From IMG/VR virus record IMGVR_UViG_3300037042_004723, positions 62,001 through 126,000 of that record: a DNA stretch of 64,000 nucleotides, one strand, 5' to 3'. The notes under the pieces are model-generated. The model was not told the origin of the DNA, ran no database searches, and saw only the letters and a list, made by a program, of their open reading frames with translations. Position numbers and translations under genes: made by a program. This document shows, in pieces, positions 38,369-46,039 of the stretch. Positions within the stretch are counted from its first letter, which is position 1; each line of letters starts with the position of its first letter. The DNA comes from a virus.

Positions 38369-38818
38369 ATGGCAAACGCAGTTCTCAAAATGACCGGACC
38401 CACCAAAATCATCGAGCTTGACGGAATTCCGTCCAAGAACTGGAAGTTGAACGATACCGCCGTTCATCTCTGGAAGGGCAAGCTGTGGCGCAAGGAGAAG
38501 GTTGGCTGCGTCCTTTGCGTCGATAAGGAGGGGCCCGAGCACGCGACCCTTTGTCATGCCGACGATGATGGCGTTGAGCACTTCCACTGCATGGAGCACA
38601 ACGAGCTTATCGCGGTGCCCTACTCGATGAAGAAGGTCTACACGATCACCATCGGTGACGTTCTGCGCGAGGGGCAGGAGCTTCTCGAAGACACGATGCT
38701 CTTCCCGTCGGAGATGACGCTGGCCTCGCGCAACGAGCTGATCAACCGCCTCCTCGATGACGCCGCCAACGAAGAGAAGGAGTCTGGCCCGGCTCCCACC
38801 TCGACGGATGATGAGTAG
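38369..38818 (+). CDS. unknown protein
   Basis: 149 residues. CVLCVDKEGPEHATLCHADDDGVEHFHCMEH is a Cys/His cluster (about residues 47-77) that could hold one or two zinc ions. Acidic C-terminus. Strong leaderless promoter implies high expression, but no function is recognised. Confidence 0.75.
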   Translation: MANAVLKMTGPTKIIELDGIPSKNWKLNDTAVHLWKGKLWRKEKVGCVLCVDKEGPEHATLCHADDDGVEHFHCMEHNELIAVPYSMKKVYTITIGDVLREGQELLEDTMLFPSEMTLASRNELINRLLDDAANEEKESGPAPTSTDDE

Positions 38819-38883
38819 TCCTAAAGGATTAGCTCTTTTTACGCAGTAGACAATCACGTGCAGGCCGGTGCATCTATAGCGCC

Positions 38884-39072
38884 ATGTTAGATGCACCGGT
38901 TTGCCATGAGCCGACGAGTCGACAGGTAGAGGCTGCTGCCAAAGCCTGGATGACGTGGCAGTTCCCGGGCAGATCCTGGGACGATGCAGTTCCAGAACTG
39001 CAGGACAAGTTCCGGGATGGGGCTCGCCGCGCCTTGGTCGCAGCTGCCAATGTTTCGAGCGAGTTCGATTAG
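38884..39072 (+). CDS. small protein, unknown
   Basis: 62 residues: PTSRQVEAAAKAWMTWQFPGRSWDDAVPELQDKFRDGARRAL, a helical body common in phage early proteins. A TAGACAAT box lies upstream; the -10 spacing is irregular. Confidence 0.65.
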   Translation: MLDAPVCHEPTSRQVEAAAKAWMTWQFPGRSWDDAVPELQDKFRDGARRALVAAANVSSEFD

Positions 39073-39125
39073 TCGAAAGAATCCAGATGGCGGTTCACGA
39101 ATTTAACCGAAAGGGCAAGCGATAA

Positions 39126-40466
39126 ATGGCCAAGATTGCACTAACTATCAGCGAAGATTACTGTCCGGAATGGGATCTGTTTTGCGGAATTCGCGAGTTC
39201 ATGCAGAACGCGCGTGACGCTACCAGGGTGGGCTGTACGTTCGATGCAGTCTACCTGGCCGATGCCAACGTCGTTCGAATCAAGACGACTGGCGCGGTTC
39301 TAGAGCATCGCACGCTGCTTCTGGGCGAGTCCTCGAAGCGGGGCCGCTCGGACATGCTGGGGCAGCAGGGGGAGGGCTACAAGATTGGCTCCCTGGTCCT
39401 CTGCCGGCTTGGCAAGGGCGTCAAGATTCGGACCGGTGACGAGGTCTGGATTCCGGTCATCGAGTACTCGAAGCAGTTCGGCGCCAAGGTGCTGCACTTC
39501 GATATCTCCAAGGGCCGCAAGAACGTCAACGAGGTCGTCGTCGACATCTCCGGCGTGACCGAGGAGGAGTGGCGCTCGATCAAGAACAAGTTCTTGTTCA
39601 TCGAGGACGAAGGCCAGACGGTGGTTGAGTCGCCCGCCGGCTCAGTGATCATCGATGGCGTGGGTCACATCTTTGTCGACGGCATCTGGGTGTGCCGCCT
39701 GGCGAAGCTCAAGCACGGCTATGATTTCCGTCCGGCCGATACCAAGCTGGACCGTGATCGTCGCTTGATGGAGTCGTGGGAGGCCCACACCCTTACGGCC
39801 AGGGCGTGGGAGGCGCTGTACATGCGGTCCACGCGCGAGTACTGCGAGCGGGTTGATGCCATGCTGGCTGACGCCACTCCCGATGTGGAGCACTTCCGCT
39901 ACGACTGGTGCGTGGGCATGAACACGCGCAAGCAGGTCGCCAGCCGGTTCAAGGAGAAGTTCGGCGAGAAGGCCATCCCGGTCAAGACCGAGAGCGAGGT
40001 CCGAGAGGCAGAGTTCTACGGTCGCCATGCGGCCGTTGTCGATGCGGCCCCGCTCAGAGATATCTTGGAGCGAGAAATCGGCACCATCGAGTCCGTGAAG
40101 CGAGACTTGGCCGATGAGGTTGTGGCCGAGCATACTGCCATCAGCCTGGAGCCGTTGGAGTCCAAGAATTTCATGATGGCGATGGAGTTCGTGTCCAAGG
40201 CCATCAAGAAGTCTGGGCTCACGTTGGCCAAGGACATTACGATCGTCGAGTTCCGTAGTCCTTCGGTGATGGGCATGCGGAAGGGCGACAAGATCTACCT
40301 GAGCCGCAACACGCTTGGCTCATTCGAGGAGGCCCTCAAGACTCTTGTTGAAGAGGTGGCTCACGAGTTCGGTGCAGATGGAACGCACAATCACGTCGAA
40401 AGAATGCATGAGATCTACGCCAACGGCGTGGCGATGCTTTTGACAGAAGGACCAGGTAGTGCCTAA
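39126..40466 (+). CDS. GHKL ATPase with C-terminal zincin-like motif
   Basis: 446 residues. CGIREFMQNARDATRVG is the N box (E-x-x-x-N-x-x-D-A) and LGQQGEGYKIG the G2 loop of GHKL (Hsp90/MutL/histidine-kinase) ATPases. Residues about 415-440 read TLVEEVAHEFGADGTHNH, reminiscent of a metallopeptidase HE...H site but not canonical. No MutL or kinase domains are present. The fusion is unusual; a chaperone-like or anti-defence role would be inference. Confidence 0.75.
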   Translation: MAKIALTISEDYCPEWDLFCGIREFMQNARDATRVGCTFDAVYLADANVVRIKTTGAVLEHRTLLLGESSKRGRSDMLGQQGEGYKIGSLVLCRLGKGVKIRTGDEVWIPVIEYSKQFGAKVLHFDISKGRKNVNEVVVDISGVTEEEWRSIKNKFLFIEDEGQTVVESPAGSVIIDGVGHIFVDGIWVCRLAKLKHGYDFRPADTKLDRDRRLMESWEAHTLTARAWEALYMRSTREYCERVDAMLADATPDVEHFRYDWCVGMNTRKQVASRFKEKFGEKAIPVKTESEVREAEFYGRHAAVVDAAPLRDILEREIGTIESVKRDLADEVVAEHTAISLEPLESKNFMMAMEFVSKAIKKSGLTLAKDITIVEFRSPSVMGMRKGDKIYLSRNTLGSFEEALKTLVEEVAHEFGADGTHNHVERMHEIYANGVAMLLTEGPGSA

Positions 40467-40749
40467 AGCCGCTCCCGAAGACATTGTTTGTGCTGGATGT
40501 GGACGACCGATCGATAAGTATCGGTCGTCTCGCTATCCAGGTGACCGCGCTGTCGAGGTCAGGGTTGGCAAGTTCCTGCAGAGCCAGGTTGTTGATGGCA
40601 AGCGGAAACCAGGTCGGCCACGCACCAAGAACGAAAAATTCAAGGCGGAGTCCGTCTGGGGTGTGATGCACCTTGGATGCTTTGTGCGTTCGCTCGAATC
40701 GCCGGACGACGTTTTCGCTGAATTGAGCGTGCAGCATGTCGCTCGATGA
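40459..40749 (+). CDS. zinc plus AT-hook protein
   Basis: 96 residues from GTG 40459, overlapping the ATPase gene by 8 nt. CAGCGRPI...MHLGCFVR gives a zinc site and RKPGRPRTK is an AT-hook core. Likely DNA-binding. Confidence 0.75.
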   Translation: MPKAAPEDIVCAGCGRPIDKYRSSRYPGDRAVEVRVGKFLQSQVVDGKRKPGRPRTKNEKFKAESVWGVMHLGCFVRSLESPDDVFAELSVQHVAR

Positions 40750-40963
40750 CGACGACAACTCGGTCATCGGTGGCCTCAAGAAAATGGCCGTGCTTGAGGG
40801 ATATGAGCCGGGAACCGATCGGTTTGAGATGCGAGTTCGTCAGCTCCAGGTCACCAAATGCCGAGAGATGAAGGGCGTTAACTCTTGTCATGAGTGCAAT
40901 TTTTTTGACTACTGCGACCTGGTCAAGAAAGTGATGCGAGAGCGGCGTGGCCACGACGAATAG
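40736..40963 (+). CDS. small Cys-containing protein
   Basis: 75 residues: a helical start (DDDDNSVIGGLKKMAVLEGY) then CREMKGVNSCHECNFFDYC, a four-Cys site. It overlaps the upstream gene. Confidence 0.7.
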   Translation: MSLDDDDNSVIGGLKKMAVLEGYEPGTDRFEMRVRQLQVTKCREMKGVNSCHECNFFDYCDLVKKVMRERRGHDE

Positions 40964-40979
40964 ACTTTCTGGAGAAAAT

Positions 40980-41255
40980 ATGACCGCAGAGCGCAGTAAA
41001 CCAGAAAATATCAAGGAAGTTAAGGGGTCTGCCAGCAATCCTGAACGGGATGAGGTAGAAGGGTCCTCCGAAGACACCAATACAGGGATGCGCAGCACAT
41101 CAGGCAGGATCGTTCGCCCGTCTACGGCGGAAGTCAGGCACGAGGTTATGCGGCTCTCCAAAGAAACTGGACAGTCAGAATTTGAGCGTGGCATCAAGGT
41201 CGCATTGGAATGGATCTTGGGAGACAGGAAGACGCTCAGACGTCCCGACAAATAA
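40980..41255 (+). CDS. unknown charged protein, possible RHH-type C-terminus
   Basis: 91 residues from ATG 40980 with GGAGAAAAT upstream; a GTG at 40947 is possible. Disordered acidic first half, then PSTAEVRHEVMRLSKETGQSEFERGIKVALEWIL, compatible with a short helical domain. Function unknown. Confidence 0.65.
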   Translation: MTAERSKPENIKEVKGSASNPERDEVEGSSEDTNTGMRSTSGRIVRPSTAEVRHEVMRLSKETGQSEFERGIKVALEWILGDRKTLRRPDK

Positions 41256-41267
41256 TGCGGAGGACTT

Positions 41268-41921
41268 ATGTTTGAATGGCTCTATTATCCGGTGATTGCG
41301 AAGCTGTGGTACCTGGTCGCGCTGTTCGCATGGACATCTCCTCATGCGGAGGCGGACGCAACCGCACCTATTCCTGAACTAACGGCGAGCTACGCGAGCG
41401 TCGTGGCATCAAGCTCCCATATACCGCTCCCGCCCACGCCGGACGAGCACGGGATTGCTGCTCGCTATGGGGCCCCAGGCGACAAGTTCGCTCAGCAGGG
41501 AACGGCCTGCGCGCCGCACGCCAAGATCAACGACGTTGATCATGTCTGCGCGCATCGACGGTATCCGTGTGGCACGATTCTGATCGTCGAGAACCAGAAG
41601 ACCAAGGACCGCAACTGGTGCGTGGTTCTCGATCGCGGTCCGTTCGGCGCAAGTGTTTTCGCGGCCGACGGCACCAAGGTGATGGTCAAGCCCAAGAAGG
41701 CTGCCTGGTACATTAAGATTCGTGAGGGAGACCTTCCTCCCGATAGCCTGTGTCCCGACGGTGAATGCGTTGGAAAGTGGCGTGGCGTCCTGGATGTGAG
41801 TCCAGCGGTCAGCAGGGGCATGAACCACACTGGATGGGGTAACGTTAAAGTGTGGAAGCTTAGGCGCGTCGTGGATCTCCAGAGATATCTTGCGAAGAAG
41901 GCTTCCCGTCCGGTTATCTGA
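41268..41921 (+). CDS. exported RlpA-like double-psi beta-barrel protein
   Basis: 217 residues. A hydrophobic N-terminal segment (IAKLWYLVALFAWTSPHAEA) looks like a signal peptide or anchor. The barrel shows CAHRRYPCGTILIVENQ, VLDRGPFGA and a late DVSPAVSRGM, the H-x-x-P-x-G-T and D-R-G-P-F pattern of RlpA/DPBB proteins, which act on or bind peptidoglycan. A strong GCGGAGG ribosome site precedes it. It may aid lysis or entry. Confidence 0.8.
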   Translation: MFEWLYYPVIAKLWYLVALFAWTSPHAEADATAPIPELTASYASVVASSSHIPLPPTPDEHGIAARYGAPGDKFAQQGTACAPHAKINDVDHVCAHRRYPCGTILIVENQKTKDRNWCVVLDRGPFGASVFAADGTKVMVKPKKAAWYIKIREGDLPPDSLCPDGECVGKWRGVLDVSPAVSRGMNHTGWGNVKVWKLRRVVDLQRYLAKKASRPVI

Positions 41922-41944
41922 AGCTTGAACGGTAGTCGGCTCCG

Positions 41945-42340
41945 ATGTACGTTCCGGTCCTCGTGCCGGATTCCAGTCATCGAAGCGAAAGCCTGGCTAT
42001 CATCACCGCCATGCTCAGCGAGTCCAGCGGGTTGTGGAAGATCTCCGATGCTCGCACCGGCTTGTTGCGAAAGCATATGGACGCTCTGTCGAGCAGATCT
42101 AAGTCATCGATTGGGGAGATGATTTCCATCGCCGAGAGGGGAGATCTGTTTTGGCCAACCAAGGCCGAGTACTACGCCGCTCTCCACGAGATTAAAATTG
42201 CACCGGCATCTGTAGGCCGGAAACAGGTCGACATCGTCATCTCTGACATGATCAAAGGTGCCAGGTTGGACAACGTGTCCGACAGGGCCTGGGTTAAACA
42301 GGCAATCGAAATTCTAAGAAAAATCTCCGCTGATGTTTAG
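41945..42340 (+). CDS. unknown helical protein
   Basis: 131 residues, mostly helical (ESLAIITAMLSESSGLWKISDARTG..., ending AWVKQAIEILRKISADV). No motif recognised. Confidence 0.65.
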   Translation: MYVPVLVPDSSHRSESLAIITAMLSESSGLWKISDARTGLLRKHMDALSSRSKSSIGEMISIAERGDLFWPTKAEYYAALHEIKIAPASVGRKQVDIVISDMIKGARLDNVSDRAWVKQAIEILRKISADV

Positions 42341-42381
42341 CGGCGCGGGACACGTTGACAATGCATGTGCGTGGTAGTTCG

Positions 42382-42612
42382 ATGGTATCAAGGAAGCAGA
42401 TAAAGCAGGAGCATGTACGTCATCCGTACACCAAGAAGAAGCTTCGCGTTATCGACACGTTTGAGCCGATCGACGCTCCGTTGTGTCCTGGCTGCAATGG
42501 CGGCATAATCAAGCAGATAAAGGTAGTTGAGTCTGAGTACCCGGGCGGCGTCCGGTACAATATTATTACTTGTGAAACTTGCGATCAGCCTATCTGGGTG
42601 ATCCCGAGTTAG
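42382..42612 (+). CDS. zinc-ribbon protein
   Basis: 76 residues from ATG 42382; a TTG at 42355 sits in a TTGACAAT box and is less likely. CPGCNGG...ITCETCDQPIW is a two-knuckle zinc ribbon. Basic N-terminus (KQIKQEHVRHPYTKKKLR). Confidence 0.7.
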   Translation: MVSRKQIKQEHVRHPYTKKKLRVIDTFEPIDAPLCPGCNGGIIKQIKVVESEYPGGVRYNIITCETCDQPIWVIPS

Positions 42613-42635
42613 CCGATAAGAAAGGTCAGTGATCG

Positions 42636-43238
42636 ATGGGCGCCCTCCTCTCTTTCCATTCCGTTTTCCGTGACTACACCGACAACTTCACCGAGTGGAA
42701 GCAGCAGACCTTTAAGTCGCTGTCAGCTTTGATGAAGCAGGTGATTACGGTTCACGAGAAGGCATGGACGGCCAAGTTGGAGGAGAACCTTACCCTGCCG
42801 CTCTCCATCTTTGAGAAGGCAGACGAGGTCCATCCTGGCGTCTGGATTGGGAGCTACTCGTCGGTTGTTGACGACGAGCTGAGCAAGGAGATCGACGTCG
42901 TTCTGAACATGGCCATCGAATGCGATTACACGCTGAAGGCCAAGACGCAGCTCGTCAAGATAGGCATCGAGGATGGTCGCCTCACGAACGTAGGCGTCTT
43001 CAGGAAGGCCGCAGAGGTCATTCACCATGCCAGGGAGTCTGATAAGACGGTCCTGGTGCATTGCGCGGCAGGCGTCAGCAGGAGCAGCACGGCGGTTCTG
43101 GCGTACCTGATGCTGCATGAGGGCATGGGCTGGGTGGAGGCGCTAGGGTACGTGCAGAAGAGCAGATCTTGCGTAAACCCTCATCCACTGCTCGTCAGAT
43201 CCATGATCAGAGATCTCGGCTCGGACTTCCTTCCGTAG
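42636..43238 (+). CDS. dual-specificity protein phosphatase
   Basis: 200 residues. VHCAAGVSRSSTAVLAYLM is the HC-x5-R catalytic loop (about residues 140-148) and VLNMA...VKIGIEDG contains the general-acid strand expected in VHR-like enzymes. A 60-residue helical N-terminus precedes it. Phage-encoded DSPs are uncommon; it could dephosphorylate host or phage proteins or RNA 5' ends. Confidence 0.88.
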   Translation: MGALLSFHSVFRDYTDNFTEWKQQTFKSLSALMKQVITVHEKAWTAKLEENLTLPLSIFEKADEVHPGVWIGSYSSVVDDELSKEIDVVLNMAIECDYTLKAKTQLVKIGIEDGRLTNVGVFRKAAEVIHHARESDKTVLVHCAAGVSRSSTAVLAYLMLHEGMGWVEALGYVQKSRSCVNPHPLLVRSMIRDLGSDFLP

Positions 43239-43298
43239 CGTGATCTTTTTTCGGAGGCACTAGGGCGCCGATCCACTAGATGTAGTGGTCGGCTTGGT

Positions 43299-43340
43299 GG
43301 CGAGCACTACTGGTCAAGTGCTCGCCATTCTTCGTTTTGT
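43299..43340 (+). terminator. intrinsic terminator after the phosphatase gene
   Basis: GGCGAGCACT and AGTGCTCGCC arms followed by ATTCTTCGTTTTGTT. A smaller hairpin (CCACTA/TAGTGG) lies just upstream. Confidence 0.8.
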
Positions 43341-43368
43341 TGACATTGAAAGATCTGGCCGATAGCTT
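43340..43368 (+). promoter_or_regulatory. promoter of the replication operon
   Basis: TTGACA (43340-43345), 17-bp spacer, TAGCTT (43363-43368), directly after the terminator. The first gene has a ribosome site about 35 nt downstream. Confidence 0.7.
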
Positions 43369-43405
43369 GCGCGACCTACTGCGACACCAGGACGAGGAGC
43401 GCGCG

Positions 43406-43822
43406 ATGACGATGATGGTTGCTGGGAACTCTTACTATTCGGTTCCTGATCTTCGCAAGCGCAGGTGGTCTTCTGCTGCGATTAGGAAATTTCTTCCTGA
43501 AATCCCGGACCATGTTCAGAAGAAGCCGCCCTGGTTTCCGCAGTCCCAGAAGTCATCCAACGAAATGAAGTTCTGGCGCACGGACAGGGTACACAACGCT
43601 GAGAAGTCCAGCGAGTTCATCGAGTGGATGTCCGGCGAGGCTATTCGTGCCGAAGCGTATCAGCGCACCAACGAAGCACGGCTAAGGAATATTGCCCAAC
43701 GTCAAATCCCTGACCCTCCGCAGGGACATGTCTCGCTGGAAGATCAGTACAAAAACATTCGCGAGGAGAGATCTTCCAAGTCAGCATCGTCGGCTGCCAG
43801 AAAAAACAGGATGCGGCCATGA
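43406..43822 (+). CDS. unknown protein, first gene of replication operon
   Basis: 138 residues from ATG 43406, preceded by GAGGAG. Basic body (RKRRWSSAAIRKFLPEIPDHV) and a charged C-terminal helix. It overlaps the next gene by ATGA. Possibly a replication accessory protein by position only. Confidence 0.7.
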   Translation: MTMMVAGNSYYSVPDLRKRRWSSAAIRKFLPEIPDHVQKKPPWFPQSQKSSNEMKFWRTDRVHNAEKSSEFIEWMSGEAIRAEAYQRTNEARLRNIAQRQIPDPPQGHVSLEDQYKNIREERSSKSASSAARKNRMRP

Positions 43823-45090
43823 CTGATCCTCGAAGTGAATTATCTGAGGTCGTCAACGAGGATTGGACCTTTGACGTTGTTCGCACATACGTGCTGGGCG
43901 TTGAGGCCTTTGATCTGAACATCTCCGCGATGGAATTGCGGCTCCTGATTATGCTGAGAATCCGCGCTTCCGGCGGGCGGAATAATCACGTTTCAAACGA
44001 GACCTTAGCCAAAGACCTTGGCGTGCAGAAGAACGCCATCGCTGGCTACATGACGAACCTGGTCAAGCAGGGATACGTCGTGTGCAAGTCGCGAGGATAT
44101 GGGTCTCCGACGCTCAAGACCATCAAGTCTATGGTCACGAGATACGATGACGACATTCTGAAGATGACCAGGAGGGACCTGTTCGGGGCAGGTCGTTCTG
44201 ATGAACTTCTCGAACGCCTTCATCACCCAACGGCTGGCCGGAAACCGGTTGACAGTGCCTCCAAGTCCAGTAACACCCGAACGGGTGCTACTGGTGGAGG
44301 GGCGTCCAGTAGCACGCGATCGGATACCATGGAGGCACGCGATCGGGTGACTCTAGAAGCACGCGATCGAGTGACTGAAGTAGATAAAGAGATAAATCAA
44401 AATGAATTAGATTCCGCGACCTGTGGTCGCGACGCGACTGAAAATTCCGGAAGAAGATTCCGGAAGATTGGTCATACCAGATCAGGAGAGTCCTATGACA
44501 AAGACACTGGTGAGGTATTAGATTCTGTCGTTCTTCCTACTCAAGATCCGGAGAAACTTCGCGCCATGGGGTTGGACGAAGGCGACGTCCGGCAGGCGAG
44601 GGCCATGGCGGCTGCGGTCCAGGCTGTCACCAGGAACGCCAAGGTGGCCCATGAGCGCGATGAGATGCTCCTAGCGAGAAAGGCCCAGGACGAGCGTTCC
44701 GGGCTCGCCAAGACGCGCAGGCTGGCTCGTGAGGAGGAGCGCCTGGCCAACAAGACGGCCGGCGGCAGGTTCTACGAATGGGCACAGGTCGAGTACGACC
44801 GCTTCTTCCCGACGATTAGGATGACCAAGTGGATGAAGACCGAGTTCTCGCAGCTTAAGACGTTGCGCGAGGCTTGCCATAACGACGACGTGCTTGTTCG
44901 GAAGTCCTGGTCGTATCTGTGCGAGCACTGGGACGAACTGACAAAAAAGTTGAAATTAGCCGACTCTGCCCCGACTATCGGCCTGCTCCTGGCGATACGG
45001 GCTCGGATCGTTCCGCTCGTGCAGGAGAGGCAGACCGATCGGCAGTACGCCGAACGCTCTGCGACACCTGGGAAGCTTGGAGAATGGTGA
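43819..45090 (+). CDS. replication initiator-like winged-helix protein
   Basis: 423 residues. The N-terminal 120 residues form a winged-helix segment (SAMELRLLIMLRIRASGGRNNHVSNETLAKDLGV...NLVKQGYV) as in phage replication initiators. A long charged linker with repeated ARDRVT follows, then a helical C-terminal domain. Directly upstream of a DnaC-like loader, consistent with an origin-binding initiator that recruits helicase. Confidence 0.7.
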   Translation: MTDPRSELSEVVNEDWTFDVVRTYVLGVEAFDLNISAMELRLLIMLRIRASGGRNNHVSNETLAKDLGVQKNAIAGYMTNLVKQGYVVCKSRGYGSPTLKTIKSMVTRYDDDILKMTRRDLFGAGRSDELLERLHHPTAGRKPVDSASKSSNTRTGATGGGASSSTRSDTMEARDRVTLEARDRVTEVDKEINQNELDSATCGRDATENSGRRFRKIGHTRSGESYDKDTGEVLDSVVLPTQDPEKLRAMGLDEGDVRQARAMAAAVQAVTRNAKVAHERDEMLLARKAQDERSGLAKTRRLAREEERLANKTAGGRFYEWAQVEYDRFFPTIRMTKWMKTEFSQLKTLREACHNDDVLVRKSWSYLCEHWDELTKKLKLADSAPTIGLLLAIRARIVPLVQERQTDRQYAERSATPGKLGEW

Positions 45091-45782
45091 GCGGCGCAAG
45101 TGCTTGCGCGGCAGAGATGGCCAAGATGACAGACGACAGCCCAGCGTCCAGCGATAACCGACGGAAGGTTACCCATGCCGATCTGTCCAGGGTGAACCTG
45201 GGCAAGGAGTTCTGGGGGGTCCGCACCGATCGGATCCAGATGTCACAGGTCCGCGAACTGGTGCTTCGGTTTAGGAAGAACATCAGGGAGATGATCTCTA
45301 CGGGTAGTGGTTTGGTATTCAGCGGTCCACCAGGGGTGGGCAAGACGGCTGCTGCGGCTTGCATCCTGAAGGAGACCATCAGCGCGGGGTACGGGGCTTA
45401 CTTCGTGACTCACAGTGAGCTTAAGGACCTCAGGTTCGAGAAACATCCGTCACTGTTCGGCAGCGGGGCGGACGGCGTTACGGTTCGTCGGAAGATAGAC
45501 ATCGTTTCGCTTCTGGTTCTCGATGGGTTCAATGATCCGTTCTTCACGGACAATGTGTTTGGACCCCTTCAGCTCGAAGAGCTTCTGGTTCGCAGAAACT
45601 CCCAGAAGCTATCTACGATCATGACGGTCAGATCGCGCCTGACTCTGAAGCAGGAGAAGTTCTCTGATCTGCTCGATGTCATCAGTCAGGTCATGTTCTC
45701 TGTTCCCATGTCTGGGAAGAACATGAGGGACGCTGACCGAGAGAAACTGGGCAAGCGCATGCTTGGGGGCGGTGATTCTTGA
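45084..45782 (+). CDS. DnaC-like helicase loader (AAA+ ATPase)
   Basis: 232 residues. GLVFSGPPGVGKTAAAACIL is Walker A (about residue 75) and IVSLLVLDGF the Walker B strand; arginine-finger region follows in TIMTVRSRL. The set and size fit DnaC/DnaI loaders. Start ATG 45084 overlaps the previous stop; ATG 45117 or 45126 would also work. Palindrome site 7 lies in the first codons. Confidence 0.8.
   Translation: MVSGASACAAEMAKMTDDSPASSDNRRKVTHADLSRVNLGKEFWGVRTDRIQMSQVRELVLRFRKNIREMISTGSGLVFSGPPGVGKTAAAACILKETISAGYGAYFVTHSELKDLRFEKHPSLFGSGADGVTVRRKIDIVSLLVLDGFNDPFFTDNVFGPLQLEELLVRRNSQKLSTIMTVRSRLTLKQEKFSDLLDVISQVMFSVPMSGKNMRDADREKLGKRMLGGGDS
45095..45108. promoter_or_regulatory. dispersed palindrome site 7 (one mismatch)
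   Basis: CGCAAGTGCTTGCG at the junction of the initiator-like and loader genes. Confidence 0.6.
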
Positions 45783-46039
45783 TCAACTCGGATCTTGGCT
45801 TCACCTGCGAGGTCTGCGGCCAGGCTGTTTCTGCTGGTGATCGTGCCACTCGCGTCCTAGCGGAAACCTGCGTGATTGATCATGGCGGCGGTGCAATCAG
45901 GTCGAGAGGGGATCAGGAAGTGGTTTTTGCGGTGTTCCACGAGGAGTGCGTCTCCGGCACGTATGCCGCCCGCGAGTGCGACGTCGTTGCCTATATTTCC
46001 GAGGCCCGTGAAGTGGTCGAAACAAGTGGGGCCATGTAA
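45779..46039 (+). CDS. small Cys-containing protein
   Basis: 86 residues from TTG 45779 overlapping the loader stop (TTGA). CEVCGQAVSAGDRATR plus a later HEEC give a possible LIM-like zinc site. It also overlaps the helicase gene by one base. Confidence 0.65.
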   Translation: MINSDLGFTCEVCGQAVSAGDRATRVLAETCVIDHGGGAIRSRGDQEVVFAVFHEECVSGTYAARECDVVAYISEAREVVETSGAM

